A stretch of DNA of 64,000 nucleotides from NCBI GenBank assembly GCA_963971285.1, contig OZ020258.1, positions 12,110,614-12,174,613 of the forward strand. The letters are read 5' to 3'. The notes beneath the pieces are model-generated. The model ran no database searches and was not told the origin of the DNA. It saw nothing but the letters and a program-made list of their open reading frames with translations. Positions 53,188 through 63,337 of this stretch are shown in pieces (position 1 is the first letter of the stretch; every line of letters starts with the position of its first letter). Source of the DNA: Astropecten irregularis (lineage: Eukaryota > Echinodermata > Asteroidea > Paxillosida > Astropectinidae). The translations under genes and the position numbers were made by a program.

Positions 53188-53730
53188 GGTAACCCATCGT
53201 AGGGGGCCTATCCAACGTAGGGCGTCAATGCATCAAAAGTCCTATGATTGATAGTAGTGCTGGGATCTTTATCCAGTTAAATTTTTAACCGACCCGGATT
53301 TAATTATCCGGTTACAAATTTCCACTAACCATTAACCGAAACTGAAAGGACAAAAAGAGGGATGAACCTTTGGCTCATGCTCAACTACCCAAAAAGAGTA
53401 AACTGTAGAATTTCAGTCAGTTATTTTGTCCATTTTGAAACACGTTTTTCACATACTTGATCTAAAAGAAACATTGTGTACTTGATCTAAATGCTTGATC
53501 TAAATGCTTGATCTAAAGATTTACATCGTAAAAAGCATTCTGAAAGCGACGATCCCATTGAAGAAGACGTATATACCATAAATCGCACAAGTTGCACGTT
53601 ATTACATAGGTTAACCGTTAACCTGATTTTTTTTTGCAATCGGCAGCCAGATATGAAATTACCCGATTTTGCCCAGCACTATAAATTGATAGTAAGTTAC
53701 GATGAGTTTGGTGAAATCAACCTCTAAAAT
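53188..53730. mobile_element. M1 MITE split by an insertion with AGTGCTGGG ends
   Basis: The left half of M1 ends ATTGATAGT (to 53255), then AGTGCTGGGATC...CCCAGCACT, four extra bases, and ATTGATAGT again before M1 resumes GTAAGTTACGATGAG. The insert (53256-53685) is AT-rich with AACCG/CGGTTA repeats and no gene; likely a small hAT-like element. Confidence 0.75.
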
Positions 53731-53946
53731 TGCTTGTAGTATGTTAGTGTATAAGTATTGCATCCCATTTATACGTGTACATTCTGAAGTTAAACAACCC
53801 TGACTTATTAAAGGCACTAAACATTTTAACCCTGCTACTCTCACAAGGGGTTGAGTATGTACTTTAAAAAAACTCTAGTGTCTAAAAACGTAATGTAGAA
53901 AACACACACAGTAAATACAGGATCGCCAAACACTAGCTGTACTAAA

Positions 53947-54297
53947 TTAAAGGTAATATCATACTTTGGTTTTTGTCAAAGAAATACAGATTCATGGGCA
54001 AAAATACCAAGACATATACAGTAACAGTCATCTGTGTAAATTTCATTCCCATACGGTGCCCACTTTCTGAGAAAACAGTGAAAAACAGCCACAGTATTTC
54101 TTAAGTATTTTCTCTTTTAAAAGATCAAAAAGATTTTCGGTCGTTGTTCGACAAATTTCTGGATAAATACTCCATTTCTGGCGGAAAAATGTTAACGGTA
54201 TGTTTCTACCACCACCATCGTCATACCCTGCAAATTATACGTAAATCTGTGAACACTGTTGTTTTGGTGTCTTACCAAAGTATGATACTACCTTTAA
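53947..54297. mobile_element. M3 MITE with TTAA on both sides
   Basis: TTAA-AGGTAATATCATACTTTGGT ... CCAAAGTATGATACTACCT-TTAA; same orientation as 20157. Confidence 0.9.
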
Positions 54298-54539
54298 TTA
54301 AATATATAAATTTAATAAAATTTACATTTTATTTGTATTTCCTGAAGTTTTGAGTGAATGTCGTATTTTGGCTTTCATTTTGCATGTCAAATAAGACTAT
54401 TGTAATCCAAAAATAATTTATGCCATCTTGAGATGAAGGCAGATATGAGCATATCCATTTTAAAAAGTCAATAACAGATCATGCCATACTCAAGATTTAA
54501 AACTAGAAAATGGCCACAAGTGCTAATTTGCACAGTCTA

Positions 54540-54965
54540 ACAGTTCCAGATATTTTTAAATACTTCAATAAATAACTATAGGAATATAGAAATGTCGTAC
54601 AATAGGAAAAACACAAAAGACTATTCTGTTTTTTACTTCAATAGCATACTATGCAAATTCACACTGAAAACTTTAAGTGACTATTACAAAACTTGAAAAG
54701 AAAAATAATATTTTCATAAACTTGTGAAGGAGTTGAGATCTAAAAATATGATATAATAATGCAGTCCTAATAAACTATAGGAATATGCAAATGTAATAGA
54801 GTAGGAAAAGCACAAAAGACTATTACGTGTTTCATTTCAATAGCATACTATGTAAATTCACACCGAACACTTACAGTGATTATTACAGAACTTAAAGAAT
54901 ATAAAAGTTTCATAAACTTGTTGGAGTTGATCTAGATATATGATATAATAAGGCAGTCCTCATCT
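54540..54965 (+). repeat. AT-rich tandem duplication (about 200 bp x2)
   Basis: ACACAAAAGACTATTCTGTT / GCACAAAAGACTATTACGTG, AATAGCATACTATG and TTACAAAACTT/TTACAGAACTT recur in the same order in 54560-54755 and 54775-54965. Confidence 0.75.
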
Positions 54966-55044
54966 TTGTTTTAATAACAAAATATGAAAGTCTTGGTAGG
55001 GACATATATTGCTACATGTATATGTCAAAACTATATTGCTGTGG

Positions 55045-55410
55045 TTAAAGGTAATATCATACTTTGGTTTTTATCAAAGAAATACAGATTCATGGGCAAA
55101 AATATCAAGACAGATACAGTAACAGTCATCTGTGAAAATTTCAGTCCCATACGTTGCCCACTCTTATGAGAAAACAGTGAAAAACGGCCACAGTATTTCT
55201 TAAGACTTTTCTCTTTTAATTTTGATCTTTTAAAACATCAAAAAGATTTTCGGTCGTTGCTTTACTAATATCTAAATAAATACACCATTTCAGGCAGAAA
55301 AATTGTAATGGTATGTTTCTACCACCACCATCTTCATACCCTGTAAGTTATACGTAAATCTGTGAACATTTCTGTTTTGGTTTCTTACCAAAGTATGATA
55401 CTACCTTTAA
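55045..55410. mobile_element. M3 MITE with TTAA on both sides
   Basis: TTAA (55045) - AGGTAATATCATACTTTGGT ... CCAAAGTATGATACTACCT - TTAA (55407). Well preserved. Confidence 0.9.
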
Positions 55411-56210
55411 GCAAAATGTGATTGGGTCAAGTTTTGAAAGAACTTCAATAAAATTTGATATATGTAAATTTGATTTAAATTTTCTGTGAGTTTTTTGCTA
55501 AACTTTTCTGAAAATTTTAATATCACTGACAGTGACAACATAAGAATAGGGATTGACAACTGTATTTAATGAAATACAGATTGACATTTTTTGCCTCCCC
55601 CCAAAAAATAAATAAATAAATAAATAAATTCATACCTTTGTAGATATGAAGTATATAGAATTTTTTTTCAGAATTCCTCTTTTAAGGGTGAAAATATTTG
55701 AAAAATTTGTTTGAACAATTTTAGTTCAAAATCTTAGTTTATTTTTTAAACAAATCCTGAAAGCCTTACTGTACATTAAGAAAGTTATTGAGATATGAAC
55801 TGTAAGCAAGCTGTTGAAATACAGTTAACCTATTTTCAAGAGTTTTCTTTGCTCAAAAAGACTTTTTATCTTCTCTTGTGAAATTAAATTTGTGTCATTT
55901 TGAAACAACAAAATGGTTAAATCCACATGACCGATTGTGTGGATTGAATTAGGCTACATGGGATTGTACCTATGTAGCTACATGTATTAGTTCTGTACTG
56001 AGCCTTTGATCAATACAGTGCAAAATTTGCAATTCGAATTTCGTGCAAATTGCATATTTTGTCATTTTGCCGAGTTGGAATGTAAACTGTATACATAAAG
56101 TACATGAAGGACAAGCCTAATTTGCATGTTGTCTATTTCCCTACCAAAAATCATTTAATATTCATGTATACATATACTTCTGTTCAGCCCTTGTTAATTG
56201 TATGCTAGCT

Positions 56211-56503
56211 GGGGTGCGTTCCGCTTGCGCGAACATACGCGAAAATGTTCGCAACGTTTGCGTTATGCTTGGATTTTGAAGTGGAACGCACACGCAACAA
56301 ATGGCGAACATATGTTGCGTATTGCGTCCATCTTTCATTCAATGTAGTTAGCCAACTTTAGCAGACACCTCCTCTACACCGTTAGCTATGTAAGGCAAAC
56401 ATTGTGTTCATGTTTGGCGAACAGCGCATTCCGGTTTGAAAACGGTGGCTGGCTTTCATTGTGTGCCGTGTGCGTAGTTATAGCTGGAGTGGAACACACC
56501 CCT
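56211..56503. mobile_element. MITE with TIR GGGGTGCGTTCC
   Basis: GGGGTGCGTTCCGCTTGCGC at the left and GGAGTGGAACACACCCC at the right; shares its core with 4123-4397. Confidence 0.8.
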
Positions 56504-56702
56504 GGCTTCATAAAGCTGAATTGAGCTGGTGTACTTATTATTATTCATTGCATGCAGTAGAAATTTGGTGAGGTCACCAGGCAAAAATACCATGTAAGCA
56601 TATGTATTTGTTGTGGCTGGTACTCCGTTGGAATACACTTTAAAGCATGACGTGTAGTTAAAGTTAAGTCTTATACAAGGGAACCAGTGATTTGTAATGT
56701 GT

Positions 56703-56926
56703 TCATACTGTGGTCATGAGCATTTCGACCAGATACATTTCCTTCTCCCCCAGTGCAGAGGGCTCTCCGTTCTTCTCCTCTGACTGGCTCAGTACTTTGC
56801 CCTTCAGTCGCGTGGCACGACGGCTACGGTATGCAGTCCACAGCAACAGGGCAAATGCGATCATATAGAGGGCGACACACACGAGGAGGGAGGACGTGTA
56901 GGACCCGGTGGCATCATACAGCGCAC
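56703..56926 (-). CDS. SLC16-like, last exon
   Basis: Acceptor TTCCTTCCCCAG at 56927, stop TGA at 56703-56705. It encodes ALYDATGSYTSSLLVCVALY, the final transmembrane helix and a 40-residue tail (LSQSEEKNGEPSALGEKEM). Confidence 0.85.
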
Positions 56927-59702
56927 CTGGGGAAGGAATGATTAAAATAGCGTCAGACTCCGTAATGTGAGGTCCTGGCCTCAACCCTTACCCTCTGCAC
57001 CTGTCACTCAAGACAAGAGCAAACAAACTACCATACAAACCACACTGTGGTGTATTGTGGTATTCAGCATTTTTACCCTAACCCTCTGCACCTGCCACTG
57101 AAGACAAGAGCTGCCTACCCCACATTACCACAGTCTCCACAGGTGGAACTGGATCATAAACCACAAACTACCACAGATACAATACTGTGGTGTATTGTGG
57201 TATTCAGCCTTTTGACCCTAACCCTCTGCACCTGCGACACAAGACAAGAGCTGCTTACCACAAATTACCACAGTCTCCACAGGGGAATGGATCATAAACC
57301 ACACATTTCCACACTGTGGTGTATTGTGGTATTCAGCATTTTTACCCTAACCCTCTGCATCTGCCACTCAAGACAAGAGCTGCTTACAGCACATTACCAC
57401 AGTTTCTACAGGGGGACTGGATATTAACCCTAACCCTCTACTAACACCAACCCCACAAGACAAGAGCTGCTTACCACAAATAACCACAGTCTCCACAAGG
57501 GGAACTGGATCATATACCACGAATTACCACACATACCACTATTGTGATATTCAGGTTGCCATACTTGACTCTTACCGCCACAGGAAAAACCATGTGTGGT
57601 AAACTGTGATATGCAGGTGGGTTACAGTTAGTTGTGTAAGCCTGGTAAAATTCATGTTGTGGAGGTCTTGGTGCGACATCAGCTAGGGTCTGGATGACCA
57701 AGGCTGATGCACTCTATATAATGCACATTGAGTAACAGGTGTACCCATGACACTGTCCCTGCTGATGTCACGAAGCTCAAGTCATGTGCATTGAGGCGCC
57801 ATACTCATGAGGAAGTAATTAAGACAGTAGTCAGGTACAACGAGGATGCTCACTTCAAGTGAAGTTCAAGGCTTTGGAGTTTGGATACCAATTAAGCAGT
57901 GCACACTTTGGTACCAAACTGATAGTACTGATAGTACACCAAGTACAGGGCAAACTACAGTGACAGGAGCACAAGGGCAATTGATGTTCAAGGCAGAGAC
58001 TGGGCACTGATTGAGGCAGTGATCAGTGAGTGACGCAGAGGAAGTTGACTCAAAGTTCAAGGCCCGGGTACCAAAGCTGGGTACAAGTTGACGTCTGGAG
58101 CTAGAGTGCAATGACCAGGAGCACCAAGTGCAATGAATGACTGTGAGCACCAAGGGTTCTACGACAATGACCAGGTGTACCAAGGCAATGACCAGGAGCA
58201 CCAAGGCATTGACCAGGGACTCCAAGGCAATGACCAGGGACTCCAAGGCAATGACCAGGAGCACCAAGGCAATGACCAGGGGCACCAAGGCAATGACCAG
58301 GAGCACCAAGGCATTGACCAGGGACTCCAAGGCAATGACCAGGGACTCCAAGGCATTGACCAGGCACTACAAGACAATGACCAGGGGCACCAAGGTAATG
58401 ACCAAGAGCACCAAGGCAATGACAAGGAGCACCAAGGCAGTAATCAGGGGCACCATGACAAGGCAGTGACCAGGGACTCCAAGGCAATGACCAGGGCATC
58501 AAGGCAATGACCAGGGACTCCAAGGCAGTGACCAAGGGGCTCCAATGCAATGAACTGGGAGCACCAAGAGCTCCAAGGCTATGACTGGGAGCACTAAGGC
58601 AATGACCAGGGGCTCAAATACAAGGCCACAAGCAGAGGAAGGCAGTGACTACAGGAACCATAATATTGACCACGGTCCAAGCCAATGTCCTGGACCACTA
58701 TGACATTTGCCGTTCCCTGCCTCCTTTTTATTAAACTCAAACCCTGAGCTTCAAGGCCGTGACCAGGGGCAACAAGTCCATGACTAGGGCCTCCATGACA
58801 AAGACCAGGTGCTCCGAACCAATTCCCGGTAATGTCCAGTGACGCAATGGCATTTGCCTTCCCTGCTTAATCTGCTCCCTGCTTTTTCAACTCTGAGCTT
58901 TCGAGGCAGTGACCAGGAGCAGCCAGGCTGTGATCAACAGGCCCCAAGCGAGAGGCCAGAGACACTGTTGCATCTGCATACCTCCCAAGGCCAAGGCCTT
59001 TTCAAGGCCAAGGTCTTTAATTTCAAGCCCTGGGTAGCAAGGCAGTGACAAGGGCAGGGGCTACCAAGGAAGAAACCAGGGAAGCCAAGGCAATGACCAG
59101 GGACACCAAAGCAATGACCAGGCGCACCGGGGCAATGATCAGGGGCTGCAAGGCAGTGACTATGGACACCAAGCCAGTGACCATGGACACCAAGGCAAAG
59201 ATCAGGGGCACCAAGGCAATGACCAGGGACACCAAAGCAATGACCAGGCACACCGGAGCAATGATCAGGGGCTGCAAGGCAGTGACCATGGACACCAAGG
59301 AAGTGACCATGAAGACCAAGGCAAAAACCAGGGGCACCAAGGCAATGACCAGGTGCACCAAGGCAATGACCAGAGGCACCAAGGCAGTGACCAGGGGCAC
59401 CAAGGCAATTACCAGGCACACCAAATCAATGACCAGGCGCACCGGGTGGCAATGACCAGTCCTACCCAGGGCACAGGAATCCCTTCCATCCACAGCATCA
59501 CATCCCAACCTTCCCCTAACCCCCCTTTCCTCCCCCTCGCCCTCCCCCAACCTCTCACCTCCAATGACACCGCCCGGCATGTAGCCAATCCCGCACATAA
59601 CCCCCGACACGGAACAGCTCTCCATCTTACGGTCTTTACCCATACACTCCATCACCACAGGATACAGCATCAGGTTGTAGATGGCACGGCACACTCCCAT
59701 CA
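56703..59702 (-). CDS. SLC16/monocarboxylate-transporter-like protein, last two coding exons
   Basis: Minus-strand exons 59559-59702 and 56703-56926 join in frame (ATT GGA G|GT GCG) to read GYMPGGVIGGALYDATGSYT. Monocarboxylate-transporter-like MFS proteins end with a similar G..(L)YDATGSY just before the last membrane helix. Here that helix is LLVCVALYMIAFALLLW, followed by a basic YRSRRATRLKGK stop-transfer patch and an acidic cytosolic tail. The earlier exon covers what should be helices 10-11 (GVCRAIYNLMLYPVVMECMG). Substrate cannot be told. Upstream exons, including helices 1-9, are not in the window or not recognised. The tail ends MTTV, a possible class I PDZ ligand. Confidence 0.8.
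57030..57560. repeat. Tandem repeat, units of about 130-140 bp (last about 85)
   Basis: CACACTGTGGTGTATTGTGG, CCCTAACCCTCTGCACCTGC, AAGACAAGAGCTGCTTACC and CCACAGTCTCCACAGG recur four times in order. Confidence 0.85.
58130..58620. repeat. 21-bp minisatellite block 1 (GGCAATGACCAGGAGCACCA)
   Basis: About 22 units alternating GGAGCACCAA, GGGACTCCAA and GGGGCACCAA after GGCAATGACCA. 21 bp is seven codons, so several frames on both strands stay open (AMTRSTK, GAPGHCL). Confidence 0.95.
58900..59460. repeat. 21-bp minisatellite block 2, with a higher-order repeat
   Basis: The same 21-bp unit; a group of about six units containing GATCAGGGGCTGCAAGGCAG and GTGACYATGGACACCAAG is repeated twice (59085-59200 and 59210-59325). 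Confidence 0.9.
59559..59702 (-). CDS. SLC16-like, penultimate exon
   Basis: Acceptor GGTTCATCCCAG at 59703, donor GGAG|GTGAGA. It encodes MGVCRAIYNLMLYPVVMECM and SVSGVMCGIGYMPGGVIG. It needs one base from the preceding exon to complete its first codon. Confidence 0.8.
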
Positions 59703-59933
59703 CTGGGATGAACCAAGGGGAAAGAAACAAACAGAAATTTATACGATTAATTTCCTTCCAAGTCACAGGTCATGTACTTCACATACAATGTTTAAAGGGA
59801 AACGGCAATTAACTCTTAGTCTTAAGTGGAACTCAAACGTATAAAGACTGACACATCTACAAGATTATGTTAAAGGATGAATAGCTGGGACATTAATGAC
59901 TAAGTGTGTCAAGGCTGTAATTGGGGGTCCACC

Positions 59934-60795
59934 AGAAGCCAATTTCATAAAACTGTTAAGCACAAAAATTTGCTTAGCACAAAAATGTCTCACCCAATAA
60001 AACAAACCACCATTGAAAATTTCATTTAATATTCATGGTCAGCGAACACTAACAACACTAACAGCCAAAGAACAATCACAAGTGATGCACAACACGTGGA
60101 CATTTGGTTGTTAACCCTGTATTTATTAAGACAGGAATGTCATGCTTAGCAAATTTTCGTGCTTAGCAGCTCTATGAAATTGGCCCAAGGTTGCTGACCG
60201 AGGGCATTGAGACGTAGAAAAGGGAACATCAAGGCATTAGGCATGGTCAGTGAGGGCAATGACCAGATGCTAGCTCAGACTAGCAGTAGCCAAGGTGGAC
60301 AACATAGGACCACTTGAAAAGCTGCAGTGACCAGGGGCCAATTTCATAGAGCTGCTTTATAGCACAAAAAAATCGCTAAGCATGACATTTCTGTCTTAAT
60401 AAAAACAGGATTAACAACCAAATGTCCATGTGTTGTGTATCACTTGTGATTGTTCTTTGGCTGTTGTTCGCTGACCATGAATATCAAATCTAATTTTCAA
60501 TTGAGCAAGCCATTTTTGTGCTAAGCATCTCTATGAAATTGGCCCCATTTCAACTAGAGCTGCATATTAGCACAAACATTTGCCAAAGCATGAAAAGGTC
60601 TTACTTGATCAAACAGGATTACCATCCACATTTTCATGTGAAGTTTACTGCTTTTGACTTGTATTCCAGCCATTTTGTTTACTGAGCATAACATTCACAA
60701 GGAGTTTTGGCTGGCAAACTGCTTTTATTGACTACGTTTTTTAGTGCTTAAGCAAATTCTGGTGCTTAAGCAGCTCTATGAAATTGGCCCCAGGG
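59934..60795. mobile_element. Three M5 MITEs in a row, two subfamilies
   Basis: 59934-60188 and 60337-60548 carry the TTGTTCTTTGGCTGTTGTTC core (in opposite directions); 60549-60795 carries ACTGCTTTTGACTTGTATTC. All end in ATGAAATTGGCCC or its complement. Confidence 0.8.
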
Positions 60796-62002
60796 GACAC
60801 CAAAGCAATCAAGTGTACCCTAAGTTCACATCAACGAACAGTACTTGCATATCTGTTGCCTTGTGAAGCTCGAAGACCGAATAGATTTGAATATGTCTCC
60901 ACAGGGAAACTCTAAAGTTGTATAGGTCTTCACAAAACTGATATTTGGAATTCACTCAAAAAGGAGGAATTTTCAAGGTATACTTTTCAGTTGCAAAGAG
61001 AAGTAAGGGACATTTGCTAGAAATTTCAACCCAGGAAAAAGATTCTGGTTCAAAATGGGAGCGATTTCAATTCCACTCTTTGGAGAGTGTTCATTCATTA
61101 GTACACAAGAACAAAGTCATGTCTCCACAAGAATACAAATTCTAGTACAATATTGTGTGAGCTTATTTGTGTCACAATGTGAATAACATAGCACAGAAGG
61201 ATGCCATCTTTTCTTTTCTTTTCTTCTTCCAAGGTGTTCCGATGGCTAATATTTGCAAATATTCAGTTAAACAAAACAGGAATAACTACAGTATCCCTGT
61301 AATATAAACGATACAGGGAATTCTGATTGATACCCAAATGATTAATAACTTTAAAATAATAACTTTTGTGAATTGAATTGTGAAATGTATGATGGAATGT
61401 ACAGGGAAATGGATGTTTGAGAAAATGTGAATCTAAAAATTAACATGGTGAACCAAAACTGGTTTATAGCCTGGAAATAAGTGCTTTGTGGCATGGAAAA
61501 TCAAGATATCTCTTATAAAATGATAGAAAAATACTCAATATTAGAGATCGTGGTATATAACATAATTTTAGTGCCACCACACAATAAATAGAAACATTTG
61601 TGTGTTAGTCATAATTAGACACTTACCTCAAATCACTGTAAATTCAAATTAAGATTATGATATAATAATGTACAGTACAGTGAAATACAGTGTACTTTGC
61701 CAAAGATATAAGCTATTAAACTTGGCCGTCTTTTTTCCATTAACATAATGCTATGTGTCACTACACCAAGTCGTGTTACTACACCAAGTTGGGGCTCGAT
61801 TGTAACCGGCATGTCAGTCCTCCGGGCTAGAGGCCAAGCCTGAATCATGTAGCAGGCTACGGCTTGACATTCACACATGGGTCTATGAGAAGCGGCTGCA
61901 GCCGTATGTGTGTTGAATCAAGCCGTAGCCAAAGAACTTAGTCACAGCCATGAAGTTGGAGGATTCCAACCAGAATCCACTATCAATGGGTAATGTGGCC
62001 TA

Positions 62003-62156
62003 GGGTCGATTTCACCAAACTCATCGTAACTAATTATCTATCGTACTGTAGGACTTTTGATGCATTGAAGCTCTACGTGGGATAGGCCCCCTATAATGGG
62101 TTATCCTTCGTAACTTGAGTTACGATCGGTCGCAGGGATTCGTGAAATCGACCCCT
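62003..62156. mobile_element. MITE family M1
   Basis: GGGTCGATTTCACCAAACTC at the left, CGTGAAATCGACCCC at the right, with CCTTCGTAACTTGAGTTACG inside. Confidence 0.85.
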
Positions 62157-62162
62157 AGTCTG

Positions 62163-62437
62163 TTTATTGTGTTGTACTCAAGGTTTTGTGGTCAATCTAC
62201 AGATTGTGGGTTTGAGTCCAGCCATGGGCTAGTGGTGCTTGCATCCTCAGGCAAGATGCATTGTCACATATTGCTCCTCTTCACCCAAGTGTAAATGGGT
62301 ACCTGTGAGGGTAGAGATGGCTTTGTGTTTGATATCATTAGCCTTTATGCTCCTTACAGCAGCCAGGGCTGTATACTCCCCAGAGAGTTGAGATGGTTTC
62401 AGGAATGTGCATGTAGCCCAATGACCAGGGATATTAG
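62163..62437 (+). mobile_element. SINE S4, second copy
   Basis: ACAGATTGTGGGTTTGAGTCC (B-box region), GGGCTAGTGGTGCTTGCATC, GTAAATGGGTACCTGTGAGG and GTATACTCCCCAGAGAG match 300-600 closely. The A-box part is decayed. Confidence 0.8.
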
Positions 62438-62625
62438 CAATATGCACCATGACCATCGAAAGATGAAATGTACGTGCAGTGTATAAGTATCCACAATTAT
62501 AAGGTCAATCATCGGACTGTTATTTGTTAGGTCCCTTCCCAAAAAGAAAGAAATTTGTTTTCAAGTCTCGGCAATAATCAGATGAAACTGCTTGCCCCCT
62601 TCCGGCAGTGAACATACAAATATCT

Positions 62626-63337
62626 AAAGGGGCGGTCACACAGGCTTTCCCGTCTGTATCACGTCTGTATCGCGGCCAAAAATTACTGCCCGTGAAGCAG
62701 ACGCTGTTGGACGCTTTGAGGTCGAGATAAAGACGCGTTACAGCCGTACTTTACCCGGCGTTACACGCGCTAAGAAATTCACACGCGGTTGACCGCTCGA
62801 AAAAGTTTTGCGCTGCTCAAAAATTTAGACCACGGGTAACCGCGGGCGGCACACGTGGTAAACACGCGCTACAGACGTGGTACAGACGCTGAACGAACGT
62901 GCTAGGACGTGCTACGGCAGCGGTTCATACGTGGTTACACGCGGTAAGACGCCTTTCTCAGCGTATACAGAGCGGCCCAATACCGGCTTAATCACGTTCA
63001 ATGGCGTCTTGTACACGTTCCAAAATACGATTGTCCACGGCCATACAACGTCTGATTTTAGGTATATAAAAAAAGCGGGATTTGCCTGCAACCCGTGGTA
63101 GACCGCATTACCGCCGTGCTTCATCCGCGATGAGGCCGCCGTACCGCCGCGCTTCACCCGTGAAGAGGACGCGAAATAGTCGCCGGCGGTTGTTCCGCGG
63201 GCATACCACGGGAAAACCGCGGGTGAGACAATTTTGCACATTTTCCACCACGGGCAACCACTGGCAAAAAAAATCTCTAAATTCTACCCGCGATACAGAC
63301 TTGATACAGACGGGAAAGCCTGTGTGACCGCCCCTTT
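62626..63337. mobile_element. CpG-rich TIR element, 712 bp, about 50-bp near-perfect ends
   Basis: Left AAAGGGGCGGTCACACAGGC, then TTTCCCGTCTGTATC; the right end is the reverse complement, with one mismatch seen over about 50 bp. The interior is rich in ACGCGGT/CCGCGG and CACGTGG variants and has no credible gene. Flanks TCT and AAA give no clear target duplication. Confidence 0.85.

Larger units (their letters stand above)
47813..56702. other. Intergenic block between PTER copy 2 and the SLC16-like gene
   Basis: No gene recognised. It holds M3 copies (48056, 53947, 55045), an M3 relative (48478), M4 (48871), an hAT-like element (49637), SINE S1 and M5 pieces (51767-52283), a hammerhead-like motif (52011-52041), a dispersed repeat (53038), M1 split by an insertion (53188-53730), a tandem duplication (54540-54965) and a TIR MITE (56211). 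50337-51760, 52284-52880 and 55411-56210 show AT-rich DNA only. Confidence 0.7.
56927..59558 (-). other. Minisatellite-filled intron of the SLC16-like gene
   Basis: Between donor GGAG|GTGAGA (59558) and acceptor CCCCAG (56927). It contains about 130-bp repeats (57030-57560) and two blocks of 21-bp minisatellite (58130-58620, 58900-59460). The many open frames inside are repeat artefacts. Confidence 0.8.

Noticed and set aside
57866-59844. Several 100-250 codon frames on both strands (AMTRGTK, GHCLGAPG)
   Set aside because: 21-bp minisatellite inside the SLC16-like intron. Only the GVCRAIYNLMLYPVV..GGVIG part of the minus frame at 59559-59702 is a real exon.
61633-61878. Minus-strand 81-codon frame as a possible upstream SLC16-like exon
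   Set aside because: No transporter helices or MCT motifs, and no fitting splice phase with 59702.
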